Part shown: in pieces, positions 16,916 through 25,904 of the stretch
How positions within the stretch are numbered: position 1 is the first letter of the stretch
Layout: the number at the start of each line of letters is the position of its first letter
NCBI RefSeq assembly: GCF_009906315.1
Contig: NZ_JAAALL010000001.1
Span: 31,154-95,153 of the forward strand
Direction: 5' to 3'
DNA length: 64,000 bases
Origin: Kineococcus vitellinus
GTDB lineage: Bacteria > Actinomycetota > Actinomycetes > Actinomycetales > Kineococcaceae
Made by a program: the position numbers and the translations under genes
Notes under the pieces: model-generated
What the model saw: the letters and a program-made list of their open reading frames with translations, nothing else
Told to the model about the DNA's origin: nothing
Database searches by the model: none

Positions 16916-18385
16916 CTACGCCTCCTGGGCAGTCTTGAAGCGGTTGATGCGGGCGATCTCGCCAGGGGTGAGGCCCAACGTGGAGTACTGCTCGGCGGAT
17001 GCGGCGATGTCTTCCTCGCCGGTACCGCCGTGGCCGCTTTCGCTGAGGTTGATCGTCTTGGGTAGCGAGGCGATGGTGGCCTTGGTGATCTCGTAGTTGT
17101 CGTCCAGCGCCTTGCGCCAGCCGGCTGAGACGCTGGGACCGAACTTGCCTTCGTTCATGGCTGCTGCGATCAACGCGTCCTTCTCGCCAGCCTCGATCTT
17201 CTCGCGCAGCTGGCGGCCACGGGAGACTTCGGCTTGCAACTCGGCGAGCGCGGCGGCGTCGACCGTGACGGTCTGCGGTGCCTCCACGTCGCCGTCCTTC
17301 TGCTGCGGGATGGTCACCGGAGCCGAGCCAGGAGCCGACGTGGGTGCCGGGGTGTCCTCGGGCGCCGGGTCGGTGTTGGAGGCGGTGGCGTCCTTGGCGG
17401 CAGCGAGAGCGTTCAGCGCCTCAGTGATCTGCTCGTCGGTTGCGCCCTCTTCGAGGCCCAGGGCCTTGAGGTGTTCAGGGTTCACTTGCTTTTCCTCACT
17501 GAGGTGAACTGGGTCGTTTGACCTATTGACATTGTTAGCACCCCGCGATTCCTCTTTGGTGGAATACACGACGACTGTGGTAGCTTCCGCTGCCGCGACT
17601 GCGCCCGAGTCCACGTCCTCGTAAACGATCCGTACCTTGACGGGATCGGAGAACGTGACCTCGTCACCACTAATGGAGTACGTCACACGGTTGAGCGAGG
17701 CGTCGCGCTCGTCGCTGATGATCAGTTGCGGCGGGTCGACGTGCATTTCCCGGATCCAGAGATCCCAGTCGGGGTTCTGCTCGTAGTAGGAGCGGCGTAC
17801 GTCGTCGGTGGACACCGAGGCAGCCACGTCGTCGGAGTGCTTCTTGCGACCGAACATTGGCTTGTCGGGTCCCTTCTCCTCGCCAGCAGCGAGGTCGTCT
17901 GTCACCTGGGCGGCTGCCACAAGGTCGAAGTCGTCGATGGAGTCAGCGGTGGCCAGCAGCTCGATATCGGCGAGCGTGGTCACGGCGGGGTAGGCGGTGC
18001 CCAGCAGGGCGACGCCCGTGAGCATGAAGTCGTGGACGGCGCCGGTCTGGGTCTTCGCTCCGAAGCGGCCCTCGATCGAGCGCCGGGGGTACAGGGTGCC
18101 CATGGCGTCGGCCAGCCAGGTGGGAACACCGACCAGGTCACCGATCAAGGTCATCCGGTCCTCGGACAGGCGCAGGTTGACGATGCGCCCCAGTGCCGGC
18201 TCCCCGTCGTTCAGCGTGGAGACGTGGCCGAGCTTGACGATCGGTGTGCGAACCGCAGAGTCGTCAGCCGCCGCGACAGCCGCAGCGAGGTGCTCGGGCG
18301 TGAAGGTGACATCGCCCGTAGAGGCGTGCCACTCCTCGCCCACCTCTACGAGCTCAACGCCCTTGACGACAGATACACCTGGCAT
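16916..18385 (-). CDS. Prohead protease fused to scaffold-like region
   Basis: A 489-residue protein. Residues ~1-150 resemble Mu I-type and related prohead proteases (TPIVKLGHVS, PALGRIVNLRLS, YPRRSIEG). A middle part (~185-275) holds a small beta domain (DWDLWIREMHVDPPQLII, VTFSDPVKVRIVYED) common in actinophage capsid maturation proteases. The C-terminal ~210 residues are acidic, Ala/Pro-rich and helical (LAELQAEVSRGRQLREKIEAG is part of it), as in scaffolds. An internal start could make scaffold alone. It would process the prohead. Confidence 0.82.
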   Translation of the reverse strand: MPGVSVVKGVELVEVGEEWHASTGDVTFTPEHLAAAVAAADDSAVRTPIVKLGHVSTLNDGEPALGRIVNLRLSEDRMTLIGDLVGVPTWLADAMGTLYPRRSIEGRFGAKTQTGAVHDFMLTGVALLGTAYPAVTTLADIELLATADSIDDFDLVAAAQVTDDLAAGEEKGPDKPMFGRKKHSDDVAASVSTDDVRRSYYEQNPDWDLWIREMHVDPPQLIISDERDASLNRVTYSISGDEVTFSDPVKVRIVYEDVDSGAVAAAEATTVVVYSTKEESRGANNVNRSNDPVHLSEEKQVNPEHLKALGLEEGATDEQITEALNALAAAKDATASNTDPAPEDTPAPTSAPGSAPVTIPQQKDGDVEAPQTVTVDAAALAELQAEVSRGRQLREKIEAGEKDALIAAAMNEGKFGPSVSAGWRKALDDNYEITKATIASLPKTINLSESGHGGTGEEDIAASAEQYSTLGLTPGEIARINRFKTAQEA

Positions 18386-18412
18386 GCGTTATTCAGCGTA
18401 GGCGAGCCGACG

Positions 18413-18440
18413 TTGCACCAGGTGGACATGTCGCTACCGT
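18413..18440 (+). promoter_or_regulatory. Promoter of the plus-strand membrane cargo gene
   Basis: TTGCAC at 18413-18418, a 16-bp spacer and TACCGT at 18435-18440. Only six bases separate the -10 from the GTG start at 18447, so a leaderless transcript is predicted. It points away from the late operon. Confidence 0.6.
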
Positions 18441-18446
18441 GCGCGC

Positions 18447-19271
18447 GTGAGCAACACGCAACCCCCGTCTCGGTGGCGAGATGCGTTCAATGACTCCTTC
18501 GGCCCACCGATGATGTTCCGGCCCTTGACGCGCGAACAGTACAGAGACCTCGATCGGATTGCGGCTAATCCTGATGTCATGCGCCGCGTAGTGCAGACCT
18601 TCGCGTTCTGGCGACCGCGCGCTCGCAGGAGAGTATGGGTCAAGGTTATTGCATGGGGTTCCTTTGCCTTCGGCTACCTCCTATTTCTGGCCGGTGTCCC
18701 ACTCCACAGTGGAGTCCTGTTACTGCTGGGCCTTGCGATTGTTGTGGCCGCGCTCGTCGCCTTGTTGACACTGTTCAGAACTCGCGAGGTCGCCTGGTAT
18801 GAAGCCTTGGCCCAAACGCGCTATGCCATAGAGGGGTACGCCATTCTCCGCGACGAGGTTGCGGCTGGGTCAAGGCTGACCTGGGAGAAGAGAAAGGCAC
18901 TCGCTTCCCGAGCCGCCTGGATCGCGGACTACTTACTCGGCGCGTTCCGTCCATATCGTTTCGGACGCGGTACCCCAACCGAGAAGTTCAATGCTCGCTA
19001 CTTGAAGCTGGCTCGGGAGGCCGTGCGGTCCCTCGTGCCGATCGGCCTCGCCAGCAGCGACGCTAGCCAGCTGCAGGCTGTCCACGACGACTTGTGGCGG
19101 GTGCTCTTGCGTATCCACGAGCATGACCTGCTCAGCATTGCCGACATTCGCCGGCCAACTGACCAGCCACCGCCACCGTTCTCAATTAAGCCAGCGGATC
19201 TTGTGACGTTGGTCATTGGCTTGCTGACTATCGTCGCGACTGTCTTTGTCGGATGGCGATGGGGAGGCTGA
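18447..19271 (+). CDS. Membrane protein cargo gene, unknown
   Basis: A 274-residue protein on the opposite strand to the structural genes. Two adjacent membrane segments lie at ~65-110 (VWVKVIAWGSFAFGYLLFL; LLLGLAIVVAALVALLTLF). A soluble, Arg-rich helical part of ~120 residues follows, then a C-terminal membrane segment (LVTLVIGLLTIVATVFVGW). Base composition is less GC-rich than its neighbours. Its own promoter and reversed strand fit a moron expressed from the prophage, perhaps for exclusion or immunity. Function is not recognised. Confidence 0.72.
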   Translation: MSNTQPPSRWRDAFNDSFGPPMMFRPLTREQYRDLDRIAANPDVMRRVVQTFAFWRPRARRRVWVKVIAWGSFAFGYLLFLAGVPLHSGVLLLLGLAIVVAALVALLTLFRTREVAWYEALAQTRYAIEGYAILRDEVAAGSRLTWEKRKALASRAAWIADYLLGAFRPYRFGRGTPTEKFNARYLKLAREAVRSLVPIGLASSDASQLQAVHDDLWRVLLRIHEHDLLSIADIRRPTDQPPPPFSIKPADLVTLVIGLLTIVATVFVGWRWGG

Positions 19272-19272
19272 G

Positions 19273-19614
19273 TCACCAGCCCATGAAGCGCGCGATCCAT
19301 CCCCGCTTCGGCGGATTCGCTTTGCAATGATCAAGGGCTACCTTCGTTGACTCCCAGCGCGTCTTGTACTTGCCGCTGTCGTGGAAGGTGTGAGCTGTGC
19401 GGTGACACCGCCGGCAGAGCGCTACAAGGTCGCCATCCCACTCGTGCCCGAGGCGTTCGTATGTGCGGTGGTGAAGGTCAAGACGACCCTTGAAGGAGCA
19501 GCCGCGGCAGTACGCGCCGTGCTTCTTCATCCACCGGGCTCGCCGCTTCTTCCACTCCTTCGAGCGCAAATAAAGATCCCGATACCAAGCGTTGTACTCG
19601 CGGCGTGGGGCCAT
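19273..19614 (-). CDS. HNH endonuclease
   Basis: A 113-residue protein with a clear HNH core: YCRGCSFKGRLDLHHRTY, then DGDLVALCRRCHRTAH, with two Cys-x2-Cys pairs to bind a structural zinc. It is short and basic, like free-standing phage HNH enzymes. It sits among cargo genes, so it may be a homing-type nuclease rather than part of packaging. It ends 1 bp from the convergent membrane cargo gene. Confidence 0.85.
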   Translation of the reverse strand: MAPRREYNAWYRDLYLRSKEWKKRRARWMKKHGAYCRGCSFKGRLDLHHRTYERLGHEWDGDLVALCRRCHRTAHTFHDSGKYKTRWESTKVALDHCKANPPKRGWIARFMGW

Positions 19615-19623
19615 ATTCGGGGA

Positions 19624-19634
19624 AGGTTAGTCGG
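19624..19634 (-). promoter_or_regulatory. Extended -10 promoter for HNH gene
   Basis: On the minus strand the site reads CCGACTAACCT, ending 9 nt before the ATG at 19614. It is one of several CGACTAnnnT elements found before minus-strand genes in this prophage. No strong -35 is seen. Confidence 0.45.
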
Positions 19635-19667
19635 TGCGTACCTCTGGGCTTTTCATGCCTTTCCCCG

Positions 19668-19673
19668 TACCAT
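19668..19673 (+). promoter_or_regulatory. -10 element of leaderless cargo promoter
   Basis: TACCAT lies exactly six bases before the ATG at 19680, so the transcript should start at or beside the start codon. No convincing -35 is visible. Confidence 0.45.
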
Positions 19674-19679
19674 TGACTT

Positions 19680-20072
19680 ATGGATGCCGGGGACTGGCTG
19701 GGGGCCATTGCCGCACTGGTCGGCGCCCTCGTCGGGGGAGGCGCGGCAGTATTCGCCGGCATGTACGCCGCCCGACGGGCCAGCCGCTCCGCGGTGCGTG
19801 GTGCCTCGGCAGACCTGATCGCACTCCTGCTGCAGTCCGATGACCCGGCTTTGCGCGCCAGGGGCAAGGAGCTGCTGTTCGGGTCCGTGGAGGACCTGGC
19901 CACCAGTCCCGATGTCCCTGAGGCCACCCGGCGGGCCGCAGCCAAGCAGCTGGCCGACGACGCCACCCGAAGCAGCGAGCTGGACCAGCTCTTGGATCGG
20001 GCGCGTAGCCTGATGAGTGAGGGAGACAGGATCGTGTTGCGACGACCTCAGGAGGGCCAGAGCGATGAGTGA
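19680..20072 (+). CDS. Small membrane-anchored protein, unknown
   Basis: A 130-residue protein with one N-terminal membrane segment (WLGAIAALVGALVGGGAAVFAGMY), then a basic stretch and a helical charged domain ending RPQEGQSDE. There is no cleavable signal, so it is likely anchored with the helical part in the cytoplasm. The next gene overlaps its end by 8 bp, so the two are translated together. It belongs to the plus-strand cargo set. Confidence 0.62.
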   Translation: MDAGDWLGAIAALVGALVGGGAAVFAGMYAARRASRSAVRGASADLIALLLQSDDPALRARGKELLFGSVEDLATSPDVPEATRRAAAKQLADDATRSSELDQLLDRARSLMSEGDRIVLRRPQEGQSDE

Positions 20073-20232
20073 GACCAGGTACCTCGATGCCGGACCCGAG
20101 GTGATCGAGCTGGCCAAGACCCGCCTGGCGGCCTACCTGGCGGCTGGCATCAAGCCGGACCCCGCTCTCGTCGCTCTGGTGGAGGCTGCGAAGGCGAACG
20201 CCGAGGCGGATCGCCAGTTGGGCAGCGCGTAG
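20065..20232 (+). CDS. Small protein, unknown (coupled to membrane cargo gene)
   Basis: A 55-residue protein beginning MSETRYLDAGPEVIELA. ATG at 20065 has GGAGGG about 8 nt upstream and overlaps the previous stop by 8 bp. The sequence is helical with LAAYLAAGIKPDPALVAL in the middle. Nothing identifies a function; coupling suggests it works with the preceding membrane protein. Confidence 0.55.
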   Translation: MSETRYLDAGPEVIELAKTRLAAYLAAGIKPDPALVALVEAAKANAEADRQLGSA

Positions 20233-20245
20233 CCGCTCGCGTACG

Positions 20246-20251
20246 TAGGGT
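20246..20251 (+). promoter_or_regulatory. -10 element of leaderless promoter for HEPN gene
   Basis: TAGGGT six bases before the GTG at 20258. It repeats the spacing seen at the other plus-strand cargo genes. Confidence 0.4.
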
Positions 20252-20257
20252 GCCCAT

Positions 20258-21065
20258 GTGGAGCCCAATGCTGCGCTGAAGGCCATCGAGACCTCCCTGC
20301 GCCTCGCCATCCGCGACGTGTATGGCAACGAGGGCTGGCTGCAGGTCAAGGGCGCACCGAGCCAGGAGAAGCTGCAGGAACGGCTGGACGCTGAAAGAGA
20401 AGCAGCGTGAAGCCGTGGTGGTCTCTCGCAACCTCCTTGATTACACGCACTACTTCGATTTGCAGGAAATCATCCTGAAGAACTGGCCTGACTTCAAGCC
20501 GGTCTTCGAAGAAAACGTGCGGATGAAGGGTTACTTCGACATCCTCGCCAGCGTGCGGAACGTCATCGGACACAGCCGCGATCTGGTCCCCTACGAGGCG
20601 GACCTGCTGTCGGGTGTGGCAGGGCACATTCGACAGATGGTCGCCATCTACCGGAGCAACGACGTGGCCGATCAGCACTACCCGAAGATCGAGAAGGTGT
20701 CAGACAACTTCGGGCGGGAGGGTCACTTGTTCAACGACTCGCCCTACTTCCCCGACAAAGTCCGAGTGGAAGTCGGGCAGGTCATCACCTTCTCCTGCTC
20801 CGCTCAGCGCGCGCGAGACAAGGACATTCGGTGGCGGGTCTCAACCGAGAACAGTATGAGTTACAGCAGGGATTCTTGGCCTCACTGGATAGCCAGCAAT
20901 GAAGAGGACATGGCCGTGATCACCTTCGAAGTGACCGAGGACCACGTCGGTGAGTCACTGCGTCTCTTCGTCGACATGGCATCCACCAGCAAGCACCATC
21001 GCTACCAGCAGATCGACGACCAACGCTGGTTCGCCTACGCGGTCAACCCGCCCTACGACGCCTGA
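20258..21065 (+). pseudogene. HEPN (Swt1-like) RNase-type protein split by a frameshift
   Basis: Two frames together make one protein. Frame one starts at GTG 20258 (ALKAIETSLRLAIRDVYG, KLQERLDAEREAA) and stops at 20408-20410. The continuation is one base ahead, reading REAVVVSRNLLDYTHYF, a long HEPN-like domain with RNVIGH (the R-x4-H catalytic motif of HEPN RNases) and a C-terminal beta-rich domain to 21065. HEPN proteins of this type often act in abortive infection. Either a one-base change has broken the gene or a +1 frameshift is used. An internal start making only the second part is also possible. Confidence 0.65.
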
Positions 21066-21069
21066 CCAG

Positions 21070-21876
21070 TCATGCGGCTAGCCCCCACACTCCCACCGAA
21101 TCCCACTTGATGATCTGCGTGGCATCCCCTGCTGGTGGCTGAGTCCCAGACTGCAAAGTCTCCGTCTGCAGCGCGCAGCGCATCGGGGTGTTGGGTACCC
21201 GACTGGTCGCTCGGCCCACCAGCTGACCGTCGACGAAGACGGCACAGTCGTTCGGCTTCCACTCGAGCACGATGTTGTGGGTCAGACCGTCGTTGACGTT
21301 GACGGGGTATGAGAAGACCTGCTGGTCCCCGGGGCCCGTGCCGTCCTGGTTGTGGTGGTTGAAGTGCGGCGCACCGCTGACCAGCTGACCTTCCATCCAG
21401 TCGATCTCGCCGTCGCGTGGCCACACCTCGGACTTCGGCCACATGAGCCAAGCCGTGGTCCAGCCGGCCACCAGTGGGTAGACAGCCTGGTAGCCGAGCA
21501 CCTCGTACCGCCCGTACAGCTGGCTCTTGGTGCCATCTTCCAGGAGCGGCTCGGGAGCCATGGCGACCACCAGGCCCGTCGATGGGTCTCGGTGTAGGCG
21601 GCCGGTGAACCGGCCGTTGACGACACTGAGGTTGGTGTTGCCGCCGTAGTGGTCACCATTGTTGACCCCGTACGGACCACCGTGGGTCGTCAGGTAGTTC
21701 TCCGGATACGTGCTGTGCGAGCTGCCGTAGGTCTGGAGGAACTGGCCCTCAGGTACGTCGACGTTGTAGTTCTCGTCACGGCGCAACCGCCACCCGGGCA
21801 GGTCCGTCCTCGCAGCTGGCGGGAGGATCAGCCGGCGTCCAGCGCTCCCGTACCTCGCGCGCTGGGTGAGTCTCAC
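21070..21876 (-). CDS. GH16-type glucanase-like tail protein
   Basis: A 268-residue protein; GTG at 21876 overlaps the upstream stop (GTGA). The core has the GH16 active-site pattern GEIDWMEG (E-I-D-x-x-E), with flanking WTTAWLMWP, HFNHHNQDGTGPG and IVLEWKPNDCAVFVDGQ, which are the usual strands of the GH16 jelly roll. GH16 enzymes cut beta-1,3/1,4-glucans and other galactans. It lacks a signal peptide and lies in the fibre block, so it is likely a virion depolymerase or binding module. Substrate unknown. Confidence 0.82.
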   Translation of the reverse strand: MRLTQRARYGSAGRRLILPPAARTDLPGWRLRRDENYNVDVPEGQFLQTYGSSHSTYPENYLTTHGGPYGVNNGDHYGGNTNLSVVNGRFTGRLHRDPSTGLVVAMAPEPLLEDGTKSQLYGRYEVLGYQAVYPLVAGWTTAWLMWPKSEVWPRDGEIDWMEGQLVSGAPHFNHHNQDGTGPGDQQVFSYPVNVNDGLTHNIVLEWKPNDCAVFVDGQLVGRATSRVPNTPMRCALQTETLQSGTQPPAGDATQIIKWDSVGVWGLAA

Positions 21877-22220
21877 CGCATGTCCTGGCCGGCGACGAAG
21901 CCGAGCCAGTTGACTCCGTCGTAGATCATGGAGATGACATCGACCTTGCCCGCCCCGCTGGACAGAGTCGGCGCTGTCCCTCCTGACCAATCGACCGCGG
22001 TGGGCCAGGTGACCGTGCGCCCGCCGATACCGTCTTGGACCAAGACGAGCGTGAAGGACTTGCCAGTGACGGCCGCGGGGTAGGTCAGCGTGACGTTGCC
22101 GGTGAGGATGAGTCGGTGCAGGGTGGCGGTACCCACGTCAGGCACCGTGTAGGCGCCGGTGACTGAGGCCTGGGAATTGACCTTCTCAATGGCCGACACG
22201 GTGTTGGGGTCGTACGTCAT
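21873..22220 (-). CDS. Small tail fibre protein
   Basis: A 115-residue beta-rich protein with repeating short strands (LTGNVTLTYPAAVTGKSFTLVLVQDG, then TVTWPTAVDWSGGTAP) and a GKVDVISMIYDGVNWLGFVAG end. This is the C-terminal knob pattern found at the end of many tail fibres, here as a separate gene. Similar ends close the two following beta-helix proteins (NWFVE, TWMQK). It may form the tip or chaperone of a fibre. Confidence 0.65.
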   Translation of the reverse strand: MTYDPNTVSAIEKVNSQASVTGAYTVPDVGTATLHRLILTGNVTLTYPAAVTGKSFTLVLVQDGIGGRTVTWPTAVDWSGGTAPTLSSGAGKVDVISMIYDGVNWLGFVAGQDMR

Positions 22221-23902
22221 TCGACGAACCAGTTGGTTCCGTCGGTGTACACGGATTTCGACCCGTTCTGCGTCGTAATCACCGCAGTCGCTGCCCCGTC
22301 GATGGTTCCACTGGCTGGGGAGAGGGTTACCGTTCCTGTGGTCAGGCTTTTGACCACCAGGGTTTCTCCTGGCGGATACGTCGCAGGCAGTGTGACTGTT
22401 CCGGTCGCCGTCATGTTGATCTTCCGGTCCGTAACGAGGGCCGTGTAGTTGCCCCCCTTGGTCTGGACGCCGCCGCCTTCAACCCCGAGGAACTGCTCGG
22501 GCCCGGTGGGGAAGCGGAGCACCATCGCGCCCAGACCGGCACCGTTGTCCTTGGCGTACATGCGTGCCTCCCCGGCCGCGGCCACGCCGGGAGCCGCGAT
22601 CTTGCGCGGGAAGCGAATAAAGCCCTCCGGGGCGAACACGACGTTCTGGTTGTGGACGACGCTGGTGTTGGCTCCACCATCCGTAATGAGGCTGTTCGGG
22701 GTGACGTTGCCACCGGTGCCGTAAAGGCCGTAGTCGATCCTCGGGTTCTCTACTAGCAGGTTGCGGCAGTCAGACCCGAGTACCAGTGCCTTGTTGGTCG
22801 TCGTGGTGCCATCGCCAGCGAAGTACCCACCACTGATGATCGGACTCTGCACGTATGAGTTGGCGCCAGCAGCGTTGAGTCCAATGCCCATGCTGTGTGC
22901 CCCACCTGTGGAGTACCACTCACAGCCGTAGAAGGCGAAGCCGAACCCGGCGTCGATGCGTACGTCGTAGCCGCCGACCGTGGAGTTCTGCTCGAAGCGG
23001 CAGTTGACCAGGGTCAGACTGTTGTTCGTCGACAGCGTGTTGGAGTTGCGGACGGACCACAGTCCATAGCCCGTGGTCTTACCGACGCCGTTGCCGATGG
23101 CGACGCACTTGTTCATGGTCCAGCCCGAGGGCGCGAGCTTGTATCCGCCCGAGCCGTTACCCGTGGCGTCGCAGTTCGTCATCATTCCGCTGATGGAGTT
23201 GGTGCCCGAGTGCTCGAAGCCCCAGCCCGTGTTGGAGATGCTCCGGACGTTGTTGAAGTTCAGCCCGTATGCGTACTCATCGTTGACGCCGCTGACGAAA
23301 GTCTCGCGCGCGTTGTAGACGCCGGATTTGCCGCAGTTGCGGATGACGAGGTTGTCGAAGGCGGAGTCCACGACGGACTGTGTGTAAATCCCATGGTCCC
23401 CGGTGCTCACCCCGATGAGTTCGAGGTTCCGCATCGAAAAGCCGGATACCTTGTTGTTGTTCGCTGGGCCGGCGCTAGCGCCTATCTTGCCCTTCACGGT
23501 CAGCAGGTTGCCCGTTGCGCCGGGCTTCTGCGACAGAATGGCGCGGCGCTTGGAGTCTCCGAAGATCGCTGGAGCTTGGTAGCCGTACGGGGCGCCTGAG
23601 ACGGGTTGCGCCGCGTCGTTGGAGTAGTCCAGCGACAGGTTGGTCACCGTGAAGGTCGTCGGTGGGATGTAGACGGCTCGTCCGCTGGACTTGGCGTCGT
23701 TCAGCGCTTTCTGGATGGCGGCTGTGTCGTCAACGCCGTTGCCCACTGCACCCCAAGCCGGCCACATGACGTTGATTGGTAGATCGGACTGGTTGGCCTT
23801 GGCGAGCACGGCTGGGGTCTGGGCGACCTGATCAGCGCTCAGCCCTACGCCTGAGATGACCGAGCGTGAGCCGTCCGTGTTCTTGAAGCTGAGCGAGGTC
23901 AT
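22217..23902 (-). CDS. Beta-helix tail spike with pectate-lyase-3-like domain
   Basis: A 561-residue protein. After a ~45-residue head, INVMWPAWGAVGNGVDDTAAIQKALNDA opens a right-handed beta-helix of the pectate-lyase-3 type, used by many phage polysaccharide depolymerases. Stacked Asn-rich turns follow to about residue 420, then a C-terminal beta cap ending DGTNWFVE. It overlaps the next gene by 4 bp. The helix may bind or cut a surface polymer; catalytic residues cannot be set by eye. Confidence 0.82.
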   Translation of the reverse strand: MTSLSFKNTDGSRSVISGVGLSADQVAQTPAVLAKANQSDLPINVMWPAWGAVGNGVDDTAAIQKALNDAKSSGRAVYIPPTTFTVTNLSLDYSNDAAQPVSGAPYGYQAPAIFGDSKRRAILSQKPGATGNLLTVKGKIGASAGPANNNKVSGFSMRNLELIGVSTGDHGIYTQSVVDSAFDNLVIRNCGKSGVYNARETFVSGVNDEYAYGLNFNNVRSISNTGWGFEHSGTNSISGMMTNCDATGNGSGGYKLAPSGWTMNKCVAIGNGVGKTTGYGLWSVRNSNTLSTNNSLTLVNCRFEQNSTVGGYDVRIDAGFGFAFYGCEWYSTGGAHSMGIGLNAAGANSYVQSPIISGGYFAGDGTTTTNKALVLGSDCRNLLVENPRIDYGLYGTGGNVTPNSLITDGGANTSVVHNQNVVFAPEGFIRFPRKIAAPGVAAAGEARMYAKDNGAGLGAMVLRFPTGPEQFLGVEGGGVQTKGGNYTALVTDRKINMTATGTVTLPATYPPGETLVVKSLTTGTVTLSPASGTIDGAATAVITTQNGSKSVYTDGTNWFVE

Positions 23903-23911
23903 CAGGTCTTC

Positions 23912-25546
23912 CTACTTCTGCATCCAGGTGGTGCCGTCGTAGACGAACTCGTAGACGGTGCGGCCTCCCGCGGCCGGTGCGGTGAACGGCGTGGAGAACC
24001 GGAACTTGACGCCCCAGGTCACAGTACCCATGGCTCCCGACGAGCTGTTCGTGATGTCGACGGTCAGCACCGCGCCAGGGAACGCGTTGGACGGGTTGGT
24101 GATGGTGAAGGCGTTGCCGTCGGTGACGACGAGCCTCTTGTAGGCGCTGGACGATGCGTCGGGCGTGATCGTGGCGGCGTACACCAGGGTGCCGATGCCG
24201 TTCGGGAAGAGGAACGAACTCGTGTCCGAGAGGAGGGAGTATGCGCTGACGCTGGTCCCGGTGATGCGGTTGCCGAAGTACTGGTGGCCGCCAGCGGTGA
24301 TGCTCTCCTTGATGCCGAACGTCGTCGTCTTGACCGTCTGGTCATCGGTGATGCGGTTGAGGCCGACGACGTTGTTCGTGCAGCCTGACAGGTTGATGCC
24401 TGGGTACTGCGGGCCGTCCTTCTGCTTGCCGACATTGCGGATGTTGTTGCCGACGATGACGTTGTCGTTGCCGGCGGACCAGATGCCCGAGTTCCACGCG
24501 CCGTCGACGGTGTTGTTGTTGCATGTTGAGTGCGCGCAGCTGACGCTGATGCCGTTGTCTTGGCTGTCGAACACGTCGTTGTGATCGATGGTGGCGTAGT
24601 CGCAGCCCGCGGTGAGGCCGATCGCTTCGAAGCCTGTGGTGGACGGCGCCATGCGGATCTTGTTGTTCGTAATGGTGGAGTGCGTCGGGAAGCCGGTACC
24701 GGCCGAGCCGTTGAGGCCAACGCCCATGCCACCCTTGATCCCGTCCATCTCGCAACGGTCGACGATGCACCAGGGCGAGTTGTCCTTGATGGTGACCCCG
24801 AAGCCCGTCTGCCCGTCATTGAGCCCGGTGTTGTCGATGCGACAGTCGAGCACCCGGCTGTAGGGGGTGCCGCTGATGCCCGTAAGCCCTTGGTAGACGA
24901 TGCCAGCATCGCCCAGGTCGTGGATGTACAGGTCGCGGCAGGTGATGCGCGAGCCGTTGGTGACCTGGACACCCTTGAGCGATGCCGCCGCCGTGCCGAA
25001 GTTGCCGTCCAGTCCAAAGCCTTGGAGCGTCACGTTCTTGACCGCGGCGCCGGATGTGCCGAGGAACACCGCATTCGCTACGCCGGGGCCTGCTTTCACC
25101 GAAGTGAGGTAGCGGCCGAGGCTGAGGATCGTGATGTCACTGACGAGCGTCACTGCCGTGTTGAGCAGGTACGTGGCACCCACCGGGATCAGCACCGCAC
25201 CCTTGACCGCCCCTGCTGCATTGATCGCTGCCTGGAACGCCGGGGAGTCGTTGGTGACCCCATCGCCCTTGGCGCCGTAGTCCCGGACGTTGAAAGCGAG
25301 ATCGCTCTTCTTGAAGCCCAGCGCGTAGGAGAGGACCCCACCCGGGACATCGAGGGGGAGGGCAGAGGCGTCGTTGGGATCGAGAACGTAGGAGCCGGCT
25401 GGCGCGTCCGCGAAGGCGCCGAAGAAAATCCTGCCCGTCTGCGAGCCGGTCGCTACGAGCTTGCTGCCATCGGGGTTGTCACCCGTCGGACCGCCGGCTC
25501 CACCACCGCCCTGCTGGGGTGGGCGCGTGATGGGTCCGAAGCCCAT
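23912..25546 (-). CDS. Second beta-helix tail spike
   Basis: A 544-residue protein. FNVRDYGAKGDGVTNDSPAFQAAINAA is the signature entry into a pectate-lyase-3 beta-helix. Short turns with N/G/D ladders continue (ATIDHNDVFDSQDNGISVS), then a C-terminal domain similar to that of the preceding spike (ITNSSSGAMGTVTWGVKF, DGTTWMQK). The N-terminal Gly-rich head probably attaches it to the tail. Together the two spikes suggest more than one surface glycan target. Confidence 0.82.
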   Translation of the reverse strand: MGFGPITRPPQQGGGGAGGPTGDNPDGSKLVATGSQTGRIFFGAFADAPAGSYVLDPNDASALPLDVPGGVLSYALGFKKSDLAFNVRDYGAKGDGVTNDSPAFQAAINAAGAVKGAVLIPVGATYLLNTAVTLVSDITILSLGRYLTSVKAGPGVANAVFLGTSGAAVKNVTLQGFGLDGNFGTAAASLKGVQVTNGSRITCRDLYIHDLGDAGIVYQGLTGISGTPYSRVLDCRIDNTGLNDGQTGFGVTIKDNSPWCIVDRCEMDGIKGGMGVGLNGSAGTGFPTHSTITNNKIRMAPSTTGFEAIGLTAGCDYATIDHNDVFDSQDNGISVSCAHSTCNNNTVDGAWNSGIWSAGNDNVIVGNNIRNVGKQKDGPQYPGINLSGCTNNVVGLNRITDDQTVKTTTFGIKESITAGGHQYFGNRITGTSVSAYSLLSDTSSFLFPNGIGTLVYAATITPDASSSAYKRLVVTDGNAFTITNPSNAFPGAVLTVDITNSSSGAMGTVTWGVKFRFSTPFTAPAAGGRTVYEFVYDGTTWMQK

Positions 25547-25827
25547 CAGTCGTCCTGCTTCAGCAGCGCGTAGGTGCTCATGACGCCCGAGGCGGTCCTG
25601 GCGTAAAGCGTGTCAGTTTTGTTCAAGTTGATAGCCATCGACTCGCCGGCCAGGAGCGGAAAACCCTTATCGGTCGCGTTCACATCCGATCCGCCCAGGT
25701 AAATCGTCTGGTCGCCCGTGTTGCGAATGCTGTAACTCAGGCCTACGCGCGAACCTGTCTCATTCAAGAAGATCGCAGTGGGTGGAGTGCCGCTGGTGAC
25801 CGACCCAGTGCTCGCGGAGAACGCCAT
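25546..25827 (-). CDS. Small beta-rich tail accessory protein
   Basis: A 93-residue protein (MAFSASTGSVTSGTPPT start). It is read as two sheets (VGLSYSIRNTGDQTIYLGG; FPLLAGESMAINLNKTDTLYA) like small collar or fibre-tip proteins in actinophages. ATG at 25827 is preferred because a longer reading runs into the divergent cargo gene. Its stop overlaps the spike start by 1 bp. Confidence 0.6.
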   Translation of the reverse strand: MAFSASTGSVTSGTPPTAIFLNETGSRVGLSYSIRNTGDQTIYLGGSDVNATDKGFPLLAGESMAINLNKTDTLYARTASGVMSTYALLKQDD

Positions 25828-25892
25828 ATGCGTCCAGGTTAGCGACCAAACGCCGCGGCTTCGCGGACCTATGCACTCTCGTCGTCGGTCGA

Positions 25893-25898
25893 TACCCT
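25893..25898 (+). promoter_or_regulatory. -10 element of leaderless cargo promoter
   Basis: TACCCT, six bases before the GTG at 25905. An ATGCAC at 25871-25876 sits 16 bp upstream as a possible -35. Confidence 0.45.
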
Positions 25899-25904
25899 TG
25901 GGCA

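Noticed and set aside
19680..20232. Toxin-antitoxin pair
   Set aside because: The two overlapping small genes have the right layout, but neither shows a known toxin or DNA-binding antitoxin pattern.
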